Positions 1 to 9,256 of a stretch of 64,000 nt of DNA are shown here, piece after piece. The notes below the pieces were generated by a model. That model was not told the DNA's origin, ran no database searches, and saw only the letters and a program-made list of their open reading frames with translations. Source of the stretch: an uncultured Roseburia sp. (lineage in GTDB: Bacteria > Bacillota > Clostridia > Lachnospirales > Lachnospiraceae); assembly GCA_947647505.1 (NCBI GenBank), contig CANSKO010000003.1, positions 1 through 64,000 on the forward strand, written 5' to 3'. A program made the position numbers and the translations under genes. Position 1 is the stretch's first letter; each line of letters starts with the position of its first letter.

Positions 1-66
1 TGGATAATTCCTTACTGGCTGTAAGGGGCATTAACCATAAATACATTGTAGTAGAGAGGAATAAAA

Positions 67-546
67 ATGTATATTGAAAAATACTGGCATAATTATATCG
101 GCGGCACTGACGATAGCCTGACTTTGGCGGACTATCTCTATGATAAAGGTAAAACCGAACTTCCCCTGAGTGAAATATTTAGTGACACTGGTCTTGACAG
201 GTTGAATGGGAGCTTTCGTAGCTCATCCGATTTAGAATACACTGATTCTGAGGATGAATGCTACGAATTCTACTATGCCATTGATTTGATAACTGATTTG
301 GCGGCTCTTATTCTGGAAAGTAAAAAAAGTGGCGGATTTAACCTGAAAGATCTGTTTGATGAGGAAAACCAGGATCTGTTTATGAGAATCACTACTACGC
401 CGGAGGAGGATCAGGCAATGAATCGTGCTTTGGCGGACTTCTTCGCGGCCCCTTTTGAATATGACCTCCATGAAATGATGGATGATGAGGATATGCGGGA
501 GATGGCACAGGACTGTGAAAAGCTTCGCAGGGAACTGTTTGAATAA
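67..546 (+). CDS. Small acidic hypothetical protein
   Basis: A 159-residue, strongly acidic, soluble protein with no signal peptide or membrane segment. The start has a good GAGAGG site 8 bases upstream. I do not recognise a catalytic motif. The composition (many Asp/Glu, Tyr and Trp near the N-terminus, helical C-terminal half) resembles immunity proteins of polymorphic toxin systems, but this is only an impression. The first 24 bases of the window could be the tail of an upstream gene ending in TAA at 22-24, so a toxin partner, if any, lies outside. The neighbouring gene downstream is decayed, which fits an accessory region. The gene itself is probably real given its coding quality and ribosome site. 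Confidence 0.7.
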   Translation: MYIEKYWHNYIGGTDDSLTLADYLYDKGKTELPLSEIFSDTGLDRLNGSFRSSSDLEYTDSEDECYEFYYAIDLITDLAALILESKKSGGFNLKDLFDEENQDLFMRITTTPEEDQAMNRALADFFAAPFEYDLHEMMDDEDMREMAQDCEKLRRELFE

Positions 547-646
547 CTTTCGGCTTATCGCGGAAATCGGTCATGAGAGAAGGTTTTAGGAATCAACTTT
601 ATTTCAGATGAAGCAGGGATTTCACTCTGGAATGGGAGAGTCAGAA

Positions 647-1226
647 ATGAACAGGACTGCAGAAAGCGTATCCATCATAGGAGGAGCGGACGGACCTGCA
701 AGTGTTTTTATTGCAGGCGAAGCGGATCACTGCCAATTCCCACACGCCGGAAGAAGTTGCGGAACTGTTGAAAGAGAAGTATGGTGCGGTAGAGGCGTCG
801 CAGCAGTCTTATCATTATCTGGAACAAAAGAAGTGTCTAAAGGCGTCCCTTATTCTGCATTACCGCCCGGATTTGTTGGGGGATCTGGCGGATTTAAAGC
901 CGCCTGAAACAAGGGATATGGAAGCCTTAAAGGTGTTTTTGGAAGCAGATTCAGGAACGAAACGGGAGAGTGGAAGAAATAGCAGATGAGATTTTCCGAT
1001 GGATTTCCATATGTATGAGATCATATGGCCGGAAAACGGCAGAATACAGCTAGGAGTGGAAACTGTCTGGCAGATCCTTAACGGTTCATGCAGTGGGAAT
1101 AAGAAAAGCATAAAGCAGTTAAGGAAACTGTATAAAAAGATATATTTGCACTATGGCGTTACGGAGCAGGATATACAAAATGAGACGGAACGATATACTT
1201 CTCTTTTAGCTATATTATGTTCATAG
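647..1226 (+). pseudogene. Frameshifted IIGGADGP-family small protein gene
   Basis: The start at 647 has a GGGAG site and gives MNRTAESV followed by SIIGGADGPASVFIAG, the signature of a small Lachnospiraceae protein family often mislabelled as a sodium-pump decarboxylase beta subunit because of that short motif. After about codon 25 the reading frame jumps: the family middle region (KRITANSHTPEEVAELLKEKY onward) is in the third frame, VEEIADEIF is in the first frame around 970-996, and MDFHMYEI to LLAILCS returns to the third frame, ending at 1226. From memory, intact relatives have an additional linker of roughly 20 residues after FIAG, so an out-of-frame deletion there plus a compensating pair of small indels near 970 and 996 explains the pattern. 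Sequencing error is an alternative for the small indels but less so for the linker loss. Function of intact members is unknown. Confidence 0.7.
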
Positions 1227-1238
1227 AGAATAGAATAA

Positions 1239-1280
1239 GAGCCTTTCACGATCGCATCTGTGAAAGGCTCTTTCTGTTCT
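1239..1280 (+). terminator. Rho-independent terminator
   Basis: GAGCCTTTCAC pairs perfectly with GTGAAAGGCTC (1239-1249 and 1260-1270), followed by a T-rich tract. It lies between the decayed plus-strand gene and the convergent carB end and probably serves the former; the minus-strand flank is also T-rich, so it may act in both directions. Confidence 0.85.
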
Positions 1281-1323
1281 TTTTTATTCTGACAGGCATT
1301 CTGATCTGTCAGCTTTCCGTATA

Positions 1324-4300
1324 TTATTTATCTGTAATTTCAGCATGAAATTCCTGCAAAGATTTCACAGGAAGCATTTGTTCCCGTCTGGCGGAGCGTA
1401 TGCCTTCGATCGTTGCTTTTGCCATCGCCATCGTCGTCATATATGGAATCTTGTTTTTAACGGCTGCTTTTCGGATGTAACTGTCATCGACAGCGCCTTT
1501 TTTACCAATTGGCGTATTGACGATCAGCTGGATTTTTCCGTTTGTAATCTTATCCAGAATATTTGGCCTGCCTTCGTTGATTTTGCAGACCTTTAATGCG
1601 GGAATGCCGGCGGCCTCGATCAGATCGCAGGTCCTTCCGGTTGCCATAATCGAAAATCCGCATGCGTAAAATCCCTTCGCAATGTCGGAGAGTTCCGCTT
1701 TGTCTCTGTCGTTGACGGAAATCAGCACGCAGCCTTTTGTTGGAATCTGGTTTTTCGTCGCTTCTTCCGCTTTGTAGAACGCATCGCCAAAGTCCTCAGA
1801 AAGTCCTAACACCTCTCCTGTAGAACGCATTTCCGGTCCAAGAATCGGGTCAACCTCCGGAAACATGTTGAATGGGAAAACAGCCTCTTTCACGCCGTAG
1901 TGTGCAAATTGCTTCTCTTTTAAATCCGGAACAGGGCTTTTGCGTCCTGTGAACGGCATCGTAATAATGTCGGTTGCAATCTGCACCATATTGATGCCGC
2001 AGACTTTGGATACAAGGGGCACCGTTCTGGATGCGCGTGGATTTGCTTCAATGACGAATACCTTTCCATCTTCAATGGCATACTGCATATTCATCAGTCC
2101 CGCTACATGTAATTCACTTGCAATTTTTCTTGTGTAATCTTTGATCGTTTCAATCTGTTCTTCCGTCAGGTCTTTGGGCGGAATGATGCATGCAGAATCG
2201 CCGGAATGAATGCCTGCTAATTCAATATGCTCCATAACGGACGGCACAAATACGGAAGTTCCGTCGCTGATAGCGTCCGCTTCACATTCCGTTGCCTGAT
2301 GCAGAAAACGATCAATCAGGATCGGGCGGTCGGGCGTTACGCCGACTGCCTGCTGCATATAAAAGGTCAGCGCTTCATCATCGTAGACGACTTCCATGCC
2401 GCGCCCGCCAAGCACATAGGAGGGGCGCACCATAACCGGGTAGCCAATCGAATGCGCGACGGAAAGGGCCTCCTCGATATTTACCGCCATGCCCGCTTCC
2501 GGCATCGGAATGGAAAGCTTTTCCATCATTTCCCGGAATAGATCGCGGTCTTCAGCGAGATTGATCGTCTCCGGCGTAGTGCCAAGAATGTTGACGCCAT
2601 ACTTTTTCAGATCTGCTGCAAGATTTAACGGCGTCTGTCCGCCGAATTGCGCAATCACGCCAATGGGCTGCTCTTTTTCATAAATGGCAAGCACGTCCTC
2701 AAGCGTCAGCGGTTCAAAATAGAGCTTGTCGGAAGTATCATAATCTGTAGAAACGGTTTCCGGGTTGCAGTTTACAATAATTGTGGAAAATCCAAGCGCC
2801 CGAAGCGCTTTTGCCGCATGGACGCAGCAGTAATCAAATTCAATGCCCTGTCCAATGCGGTTTGGCCCGCCGCCTAAAATCATGACTTTGGGTCGGTCTG
2901 TTTCCACAGGGCTTTGGTCTATGATATGGTAACTGGAATAATAATAGGCTCTGTCTTTTGTTCCGCTGACATGTACGCCCTCCCAGGCTTCTACAATATC
3001 GTTTGCAATTCGTTCCTTTCGAATTGCTTCTTCTGTTACGCCAAGCAGTCTGCTCAAATAGGAATCGGAAAATCCGTCCAGCTTTGCCTGTTTTAAATCT
3101 TCCGGAGAAGGAAGCGTTCCCGCATATTTTGCAGTCAGCATTTCCTCTTCTTCTACAAGCTCTTTCATCTGTTCAATAAAATAGGGCTTTACCTTTGTCA
3201 GATTGTGAATTTCTTCAACGGATGCGCCCTTGCGAAGCGCTTCGTACATAATAAAATGGGTTTCGCTGCACGGCGTTGCAAGCAAAACGAGCAGTTCTTT
3301 TTTGCTCATCTGATCAAACGTGCTGGCATGCCCCAGGCCGTAGCGGTTTTTTTCGAGAGAGCGGATCGCCTTCTGAAACGCTTCCTTGTAGGTTTTTCCA
3401 ATGCTCATTACTTCGCCGACGGCGCGCATCTGCGTTCCAAGCTTATCCTCTACGCCCTTGAATTTCTCAAAAGCCCATCTTGCGAATTTGATTACAACAT
3501 AGTCTCCGTCCGGAACGTATCGGTCCAGCGTGCCGTATTTTCCACACTCGATTTCATCCAGCGTCAGGCCGCTTGCCAGCATAGAGGAAACAAGCGCGAT
3601 CGGAAAGCCGGTTGCCTTGCTTGCCAGAGCCGAAGAGCGGGAGGTTCTTGGATTGATTTCAATGACGACGATGCGCCCGGAAACGGGATCATGCGCGAAC
3701 TGCACGTTTGTGCCGCCGATGACTTCAATGGCGTCTACAATTTTATAGGCCTGTTCCTGTAATTTTTTCTGCACGTCTTCGGAAATAGTAAGCATCGGAG
3801 CGGAGCAGAAGGAATCTCCGGTATGCACGCCGACCGGATCAATGTTCTCAATGAAGCAGACTGTAATCATATTGCCTTTGGCGTCGCGTACGACTTCAAG
3901 CTCCAGCTCTTCCCATCCAAGAATAGATTCTTCCACCAGAACCTGTCCGACAAGGCTTGCCTTTAAGCCTCTTGCACAGACGGTTTCCAGTTCTTCTTTA
4001 TTATACACGAGGCCGCCGCCGGCCCCGCCCATGGTATAGGCAGGACGCAGCACGACGGGATAGCCGAGGCGGTCTGCGATGGCAAGCGCTTCTTCGACGG
4101 AATAGGCGACGTCGCTTCGCGCCATTTCCACGCCAAGCGCGCGCATGGTGTTTTTGAATTCGATACGGTCTTCGCCCCGTTCGATCGCGTCCACCTGTAC
4201 GCCGATGACCTGTACGCCGTACTTATCCAGTACGCCGGCCGCCTTTAACTCAGAGCAAAGATTCAGCCCGGATTGTCCGCCAAGATTTGGCAGCAGCGCG

Positions 4301-4548
4301 TCCGGCCGTTCTCTGGCAATAATCTGTTCCAGACGCTGTACGTTTAATGGTTCAATGTAGGTAATGTCTGCCGTATCCGGATCAGTCATAATGGTGGCAG
4401 GATTGGAATTTACCAATACGATTTCATAACCAAGTTTTTTCAGCGCTTTACATGCCTGTGTGCCAGAATAATCGAACTCACATGCCTGTCCGATGATGAT
4501 GGGGCCTGAGCCGATAATCAGTACTTTGTGAATGTCCTGTCTTTTCAT
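1324..4548 (-). CDS. carB: Carbamoyl-phosphate synthase large subunit
   Basis: A full-length 1074-residue CarB, making carbamoyl phosphate from bicarbonate, ammonia (delivered by CarA) and two ATP for pyrimidine and arginine synthesis in the cytoplasm. The order is classic: N-terminal carboxyphosphate ATP-grasp half (IGSGPIIIGQACEFDYSG near the start, EINPRTSRSSALASKATG), an oligomerisation region, a second ATP-grasp half (ILGGGPNRIGQGIEFDYCC around residue 555, EANPRASRT), then the MGS-like allosteric domain in the last ~130 residues. The start has an AGGAAAGG site. It sits only 24 bp after the stop of the large sialidase gene, on the same strand, with no terminator between. No carA is adjacent, which is unusual since carA and carB are normally paired; carA must be elsewhere. 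Confidence 0.97.
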   Translation of the reverse strand: MKRQDIHKVLIIGSGPIIIGQACEFDYSGTQACKALKKLGYEIVLVNSNPATIMTDPDTADITYIEPLNVQRLEQIIARERPDALLPNLGGQSGLNLCSELKAAGVLDKYGVQVIGVQVDAIERGEDRIEFKNTMRALGVEMARSDVAYSVEEALAIADRLGYPVVLRPAYTMGGAGGGLVYNKEELETVCARGLKASLVGQVLVEESILGWEELELEVVRDAKGNMITVCFIENIDPVGVHTGDSFCSAPMLTISEDVQKKLQEQAYKIVDAIEVIGGTNVQFAHDPVSGRIVVIEINPRTSRSSALASKATGFPIALVSSMLASGLTLDEIECGKYGTLDRYVPDGDYVVIKFARWAFEKFKGVEDKLGTQMRAVGEVMSIGKTYKEAFQKAIRSLEKNRYGLGHASTFDQMSKKELLVLLATPCSETHFIMYEALRKGASVEEIHNLTKVKPYFIEQMKELVEEEEMLTAKYAGTLPSPEDLKQAKLDGFSDSYLSRLLGVTEEAIRKERIANDIVEAWEGVHVSGTKDRAYYYSSYHIIDQSPVETDRPKVMILGGGPNRIGQGIEFDYCCVHAAKALRALGFSTIIVNCNPETVSTDYDTSDKLYFEPLTLEDVLAIYEKEQPIGVIAQFGGQTPLNLAADLKKYGVNILGTTPETINLAEDRDLFREMMEKLSIPMPEAGMAVNIEEALSVAHSIGYPVMVRPSYVLGGRGMEVVYDDEALTFYMQQAVGVTPDRPILIDRFLHQATECEADAISDGTSVFVPSVMEHIELAGIHSGDSACIIPPKDLTEEQIETIKDYTRKIASELHVAGLMNMQYAIEDGKVFVIEANPRASRTVPLVSKVCGINMVQIATDIITMPFTGRKSPVPDLKEKQFAHYGVKEAVFPFNMFPEVDPILGPEMRSTGEVLGLSEDFGDAFYKAEEATKNQIPTKGCVLISVNDRDKAELSDIAKGFYACGFSIMATGRTCDLIEAAGIPALKVCKINEGRPNILDKITNGKIQLIVNTPIGKKGAVDDSYIRKAAVKNKIPYMTTMAMAKATIEGIRSARREQMLPVKSLQEFHAEITDK

Positions 4549-4572
4549 AAATATAGATGTCCTTTCCTGGTG

Positions 4573-7500
4573 CTATTTCAGTATGACCTTTTTGCTGATT
4601 CCGGCTTTTTTCAGCTTCTTAAGAAGTTTGGAACGCTGTGCTGTTTTCATTTTCTTAGGAACGTTTACTGTTATCTTTGCCGATGTTTTTTTGAACGCGC
4701 CGGACGAAATTTCCGCTAGCGCTGTTCCTTTTAATTTGAGTTTTGATAACCGTTTACAATTGGTAAAGCACTGTTTTTCAATTGTTTTTACATAAGCGCC
4801 AAGTGTAACGGATTTTAATTTCTTACAGTTTTTGAATACGCTCGCACGGATCGTGACAACCTTGTATACAGAGCCGCCGATATTTATGGTATCTGGAATG
4901 CTAAGCGTTTTAGCCTTTTTGTTCTCAAATTTTGTGACGGCGGCCGTCTGTTCGGTTGCGCTTATCACCTGATACGTAATGCCGTTTGCGATGACAGTTT
5001 TCAAAGCAGGAGGCGGCGTACAGGTGGTATTGTCAGAAGGGACATTGCCTGCCGGCGGAAGACTGGCAAGGCCTGCCTTTGCATCCAGCAGTTTCTTTAA
5101 CAGCGCGCGCAGTGTTTCAACGGTTGCGTCTTCCGGAGGATTGCCCGCAGCTTCATAGGCGGCTTTAAAAGCGTCCCATGTAGCCTGTGAATAACCGTTT
5201 TGTCCGGCCTGATACAGAGCGGACGCGTCGGAAAGCGCGCTGGAAAGTTCATTCTCAGCCTGACTAAAAGCCAGAGCGTCTTTGAAATCGGTTACTTCTT
5301 TTAATGCATCCTGCAATGGCTTTAGCGCCTGCAACATGATTTCCGCTTTTTCTTCGTCTGTCAGATCGTTCGGAATCGTCTGGTCCGCATCTTCACAGGC
5401 ATGGATAAATTCGGTCCAGATATCGTCTGGAACCCCGCCCTGCTCCTGCGCTTCTTTTTTGGCCGCTGCAAGCGTTGCTTCAAATTCGGATTTCAGCGCG
5501 GAAAAATCTTTGATATGGAGCGATTTCTTTGCTTCTTCCAAATCAGCGGTGACGCGGTAAAATTCTGCACGCGCGGCGCCTTTTTGCGCAAGGATCTGTT
5601 CCGCCGTCTGTCGAAGCGCTTCGAGCGTTTCTGCATTTTCATACAAAGAAGCATATTCCAGGGGAATCTGTAATGCTTCATAGGCATCCAGAAAGAGCGA
5701 ATAAGCATACGCATAAATGACTTCTGTTTTCTTATGCGCGCTGTCCCGTTCACAGGTGTAAATTTTTTCACCATCGGACTCTCTTGTAACTTCTGCCGTT
5801 ATTTCGGCATTCTCTGTATCCCAGACATGTCCTCCCGGAATGGAACTGCCGGCTTCTATGATAGCGTTGCACTGACTGCAAATCGTATCGCCTGTGTAGC
5901 CATCGCTGTCGCAGGAAGCTGTTCTCTGGTTTTTCACGGATGTCTCTTCATGATTGCAGGAGGGATCCGGGTCCGGGTGTTCCTCTGTTACCTGAATGTC
6001 GTAGAGGGTTTTGTCGATGACAGCCTGTGTGCATCCTTCGCCAATTCCGCTTATGATAAGGTCTGTGCGTGCGGATACGTCGGACGGATCTGTCAGCTTT
6101 GTCATGCTATTCCAGTTTTCGCCCGGAAACAGCACGATTGCTTTATTGTCAACAAGATGCGCAATCAAATATTTTTTGCCTGAAACAATGCTGTCTGCTT
6201 TTTGATATCCCGGAATGAAGCCGTCTGTCGCAGAGGGATCTTTTTCCAGAAGCGAAAGCTCGTAGTTAAACCTTCCGGTATCGGAATTGTAGCCTGTATT
6301 GGCGTTGAAATTCATCTGATCCAGATAAAAGATCAGGTATCGGTCGGCTGGATTGCCCTGCGAGGTTCCGTTTTCGTTATGAATGCGAAACGTGTCGCTA
6401 TCTTCACTGCTCTTTTCAACGGTCATGTCGGAGGATGCATCTTCAAAGACGGGTTCTCCGCTGGAACGATTGGTCAGGTAAGTCTGCTCTGCTTCGTTAT
6501 AAATTGTCCATGTCGTGCCGCTGCCTGTAAATGTAAATTCTGCATGCTCCAGAAGAGCCGTTTCATTTTTTGTGGTGGAAAACGAGCTGAGGCTGTTTTT
6601 TACGGCAGAGCCGGAATGGTCGAAAACAGCAAATGAACTGTTTTCAGAAAATTCAATTTTAGCAATGTCGGCATCCGGTTCAACGGTGATGTTTTTTTCA
6701 CCCTGATAGTCTGTAATGACATGCGTCCCTTCTTTCTCAAGCATAACATCGACTGCGCTGCTTTGAGAATAAGGTGAAACTTCTCCTGTTTCGCTGATCT
6801 GGAAACGGTCGTAAAGGATTTCTTTATGACTTGGTTCCCATAAAAGGCCAATGGTACCGTCTTCAAGCTCTGTCAGACAGGAATAGACAAACGTTCCATA
6901 GCCGCCCTGTCCTCCCGGAACGGCAAAGCGATGCAGCTCTTCCATAGAACCGTCTGCGTTTATCGCAAGCGTTAAAATAACGCCGTTTGCACGCACGCCA
7001 GAAGGCGCGGAAACAAAAACGATCTGCCGGCCGTCTATTTTTTTGGAATAGGAGAGAGCGGATAAGTTGCAGCCTTTGTGAAGGGAAATGTCTGTCTGTA
7101 CGGCTGTGCCAAGCGCATATGTGCCGTCGTCCTGTAAGGTTGCGTCTACGTAGCAAAGATTTCCGACTGCGGCCTGATAGCCTCCATGCCGGAAAAACAT
7201 GCGCAGCGTGCCGTCCTCCAGTTCAATGATTTCGTTTTCGGAAGAAGTGTCAATCTCTGTACCTGAAACTGTCTGCATATCCTCCGTCCGTCTCCATGTG
7301 GAGCCATTATCTGTGGAGTATGCAATGCTGGCGGCTTCTCTGCCCGGTTTTGAATTATAAAAGCCGATCGCCATCGTTCCGGAATGAGTTGTGATGCCTT
7401 TTCCGGGGGAAACAAGAAGCGCTTTATCGTTGTCATCGTCGCTTCGTTTGATCTGTGGGTTTAAAATAACGGGATTTTTCCATGTGCGTCCATAGTCGGT

Positions 7501-8373
7501 AGAAACGACCATCCAGAGGTAGCCCGTCTCATAAACATGAAGTTCGGAACCTTCATAGAAGACGTTCTGCTGAATTTCCTGATCCGTATCAACCTGCGTC
7601 TGTTTCAGCTCCGTGCGCGTTCCGTCATTGTCTGTCCGGAACAGATTATACCAGTCGTCTACGCAGTATTCGGACGGAGAATCGTCGTTCATATGAAGAA
7701 CGGGCGCATAGCCGTCCTCGTAGTCGCCTACATAATACTCATACTCTGCGTCTTTGTCCGGCCGCTTCTTTGCTTTTCCGGCAAAATCCGCGGTCAGCGC
7801 AAGCCTCTCCGTTCCGTTGACGTTTACAAAACCGGTGCCATGCCCCGGCGCGCGGTAGCCGCCCATCGTCGTAACGCCGGTGGGATTGACGTCGGCAATG
7901 CAGTAAATCGTTCCATCCGGTCCTGCAATTACGCCGGGATCGATAATCGTAGTCGCTTTGTTTCCGGCATTTTGATTGCTGTCCGGAAAGTAAATTGGAA
8001 AGCTGTAATGCCATGTTTTTCCTCCGTCGCCGGAAACGGAAGCGATTGTATCAAGCCCTCCGCCGTCGGGAGAAGAGCCGTCGCCGGAAATTCTGTCATA
8101 TCTGGCGTCTGCAACAGCAAGAATTTCACCGTTTGCAAGTGTTGTAAGAGCAGGAATGCGAAAATGATCCGAACCTGCCGTCCCTTTCGGAAAAGGGCCT
8201 CCTTTTGTAAAATTCTGCATGCTGACGGGGATGCTGCCGGCCTTCATCAGCGTGGGCTTGTCCGTTGATTTTGCCGCAACGGAAAGCGGATAGGATGGGA
8301 GGGAGGAAATCGTTAAAATTCCTGCGACAGCAATGCTTATGCCGCGTTTGTAAAAAGATATGTTTTTTTTCAT
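4573..8373 (-). CDS. Secreted multi-modular sialidase (GH33)
   Basis: A 1266-residue exo-sialidase that removes terminal sialic acid from host glycans outside the cell. I place the start at 8373, where AGGAGG stands 6 bases before an ATG and a signal peptide follows (MKKNISFYKR, hydrophobic core, cleavage near VAAKS); the longer ORF lacks a site. Catalytic domain ~60-620: FRIP at 71-74, DARYD near 90, and Asp boxes SGDGGKTW (~115), STDYGRTW (~291) and STDNGSTW (~353), with an extra Tyr/Asp-rich insert between the first two as in some NanB-like enzymes. Then a beta-rich region, a CxxC/H-W patch (~870), FIVAR-like helical repeats (~960-1140), and a C-terminal LRR_5 module with a very lysine-rich tail. 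No LPXTG. Hydrolytic versus intramolecular trans-sialidase activity cannot be told from sequence. Confidence 0.93.
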   Translation of the reverse strand: MKKNISFYKRGISIAVAGILTISSLPSYPLSVAAKSTDKPTLMKAGSIPVSMQNFTKGGPFPKGTAGSDHFRIPALTTLANGEILAVADARYDRISGDGSSPDGGGLDTIASVSGDGGKTWHYSFPIYFPDSNQNAGNKATTIIDPGVIAGPDGTIYCIADVNPTGVTTMGGYRAPGHGTGFVNVNGTERLALTADFAGKAKKRPDKDAEYEYYVGDYEDGYAPVLHMNDDSPSEYCVDDWYNLFRTDNDGTRTELKQTQVDTDQEIQQNVFYEGSELHVYETGYLWMVVSTDYGRTWKNPVILNPQIKRSDDDNDKALLVSPGKGITTHSGTMAIGFYNSKPGREAASIAYSTDNGSTWRRTEDMQTVSGTEIDTSSENEIIELEDGTLRMFFRHGGYQAAVGNLCYVDATLQDDGTYALGTAVQTDISLHKGCNLSALSYSKKIDGRQIVFVSAPSGVRANGVILTLAINADGSMEELHRFAVPGGQGGYGTFVYSCLTELEDGTIGLLWEPSHKEILYDRFQISETGEVSPYSQSSAVDVMLEKEGTHVITDYQGEKNITVEPDADIAKIEFSENSSFAVFDHSGSAVKNSLSSFSTTKNETALLEHAEFTFTGSGTTWTIYNEAEQTYLTNRSSGEPVFEDASSDMTVEKSSEDSDTFRIHNENGTSQGNPADRYLIFYLDQMNFNANTGYNSDTGRFNYELSLLEKDPSATDGFIPGYQKADSIVSGKKYLIAHLVDNKAIVLFPGENWNSMTKLTDPSDVSARTDLIISGIGEGCTQAVIDKTLYDIQVTEEHPDPDPSCNHEETSVKNQRTASCDSDGYTGDTICSQCNAIIEAGSSIPGGHVWDTENAEITAEVTRESDGEKIYTCERDSAHKKTEVIYAYAYSLFLDAYEALQIPLEYASLYENAETLEALRQTAEQILAQKGAARAEFYRVTADLEEAKKSLHIKDFSALKSEFEATLAAAKKEAQEQGGVPDDIWTEFIHACEDADQTIPNDLTDEEKAEIMLQALKPLQDALKEVTDFKDALAFSQAENELSSALSDASALYQAGQNGYSQATWDAFKAAYEAAGNPPEDATVETLRALLKKLLDAKAGLASLPPAGNVPSDNTTCTPPPALKTVIANGITYQVISATEQTAAVTKFENKKAKTLSIPDTINIGGSVYKVVTIRASVFKNCKKLKSVTLGAYVKTIEKQCFTNCKRLSKLKLKGTALAEISSGAFKKTSAKITVNVPKKMKTAQRSKLLKKLKKAGISKKVILK

Positions 8374-8512
8374 ATTATACCTCCTGATTTTAATTGGTTT
8401 CTGTTTTTCATTATAGAAGAAAACAAAGAATCTTTCAATAAAAATGAAAGATATGGAAACAGAATTTTTATCCGAAAATAATGAATATTTAATTAAGATA
8501 TGATAAATCCTG

Positions 8513-8541
8513 TTGAGTATGGGGAAAGAAAAGAGTATACT
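8513..8541 (+). promoter_or_regulatory. SigA-type promoter for phospholipid operon
   Basis: TTGAGT and TATACT are separated by exactly 17 bases and end 30 bases before the PAP2 start codon. The 198-bp divergent region must also hold the sialidase promoter, which I could not place with confidence. Confidence 0.75.
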
Positions 8542-8571
8542 TGTAACAAAACGACACATCGGGAGAAGTGA

Positions 8572-9237
8572 ATGAAAAAGGAACAAAAGCAAATCCTGCA
8601 CAGAATGCCGGCATATAGCGTTTATCCGCTTCTTTTTGCAGTTTTCTTCAATATGCTGGTTTATTTTGGATCACGATGCATTGCCGGAGGCTGGCATCAT
8701 TATAATATTGAAAGCCCGTTAGACAGACGGATTCCATTATGGGCTCCGTCCGTTGTAATTTATCTGGGATGCTATCTGTTCTGGGCGGCCAATTATATTC
8801 TGATTGCGCGGCGGGACAAAAAGGAAGTCTGTCAGTTCTTTTCCGCCGACTTTATATCCAGGATTGTCTGCCTGGCGTTTTACCTGTTATTTCCAACGAC
8901 GAATACAAGGCCTGTGATCGAGCCGGATGGCTTTTGGAACAGAGCGATGCTTTTTTTGTATCAGACGGATGCGGCGGATAATCTGTTTCCATCGATTCAC
9001 TGTCTCGTAAGCTGGTTTTGTTATATCGGGATACGCGGCAAAAAAGAGATACCCGTCTGGTATCGCGGCTTTTCCTGCATCATGGCAATTGCAGTCTGCA
9101 TGTCTACGCTGCTGACCAAACAGCATGTAATCATAGACGTGGCAGGAGGCATTTTGCTTGCAGAACTGTGTTTTTGGATTGGAAAACAGCCCGCAGTATG
9201 GGGCGCATACAAAAAGGTTCTGGACAGGCTGACATGA
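8572..9237 (+). CDS. PAP2-family membrane phosphatase
   Basis: A 221-residue polytopic membrane protein of the PAP2 (phosphatidic acid phosphatase type 2) superfamily, with about six membrane segments. The catalytic motifs are visible: FPSIHC around residue 140 (the PSGH block) and a later block ending HVIIDVAGG (the H-x3-D block). Such enzymes remove phosphate from lipid phosphates, or exchange head groups, at the outer membrane face. It is the first gene of an operon followed 19 bp later by an LPG-synthase-like membrane protein and then pssA and psd, so a substrate such as phosphatidic acid, phosphatidylglycerophosphate or undecaprenyl diphosphate is plausible. The exact substrate cannot be read from sequence. 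A GGGAGAAG site precedes the start. Confidence 0.85.
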   Translation: MKKEQKQILHRMPAYSVYPLLFAVFFNMLVYFGSRCIAGGWHHYNIESPLDRRIPLWAPSVVIYLGCYLFWAANYILIARRDKKEVCQFFSADFISRIVCLAFYLLFPTTNTRPVIEPDGFWNRAMLFLYQTDAADNLFPSIHCLVSWFCYIGIRGKKEIPVWYRGFSCIMAIAVCMSTLLTKQHVIIDVAGGILLAELCFWIGKQPAVWGAYKKVLDRLT

Positions 9238-9256
9238 CAAAAGAGGAAGTGGAGCT

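Noticed and set aside
608-907. Annotation as sodium ion-translocating decarboxylase beta subunit
   Set aside because: Only the short IIGGADGP motif is shared; the gene encodes a small soluble-type protein and lacks the membrane helices of that subunit.
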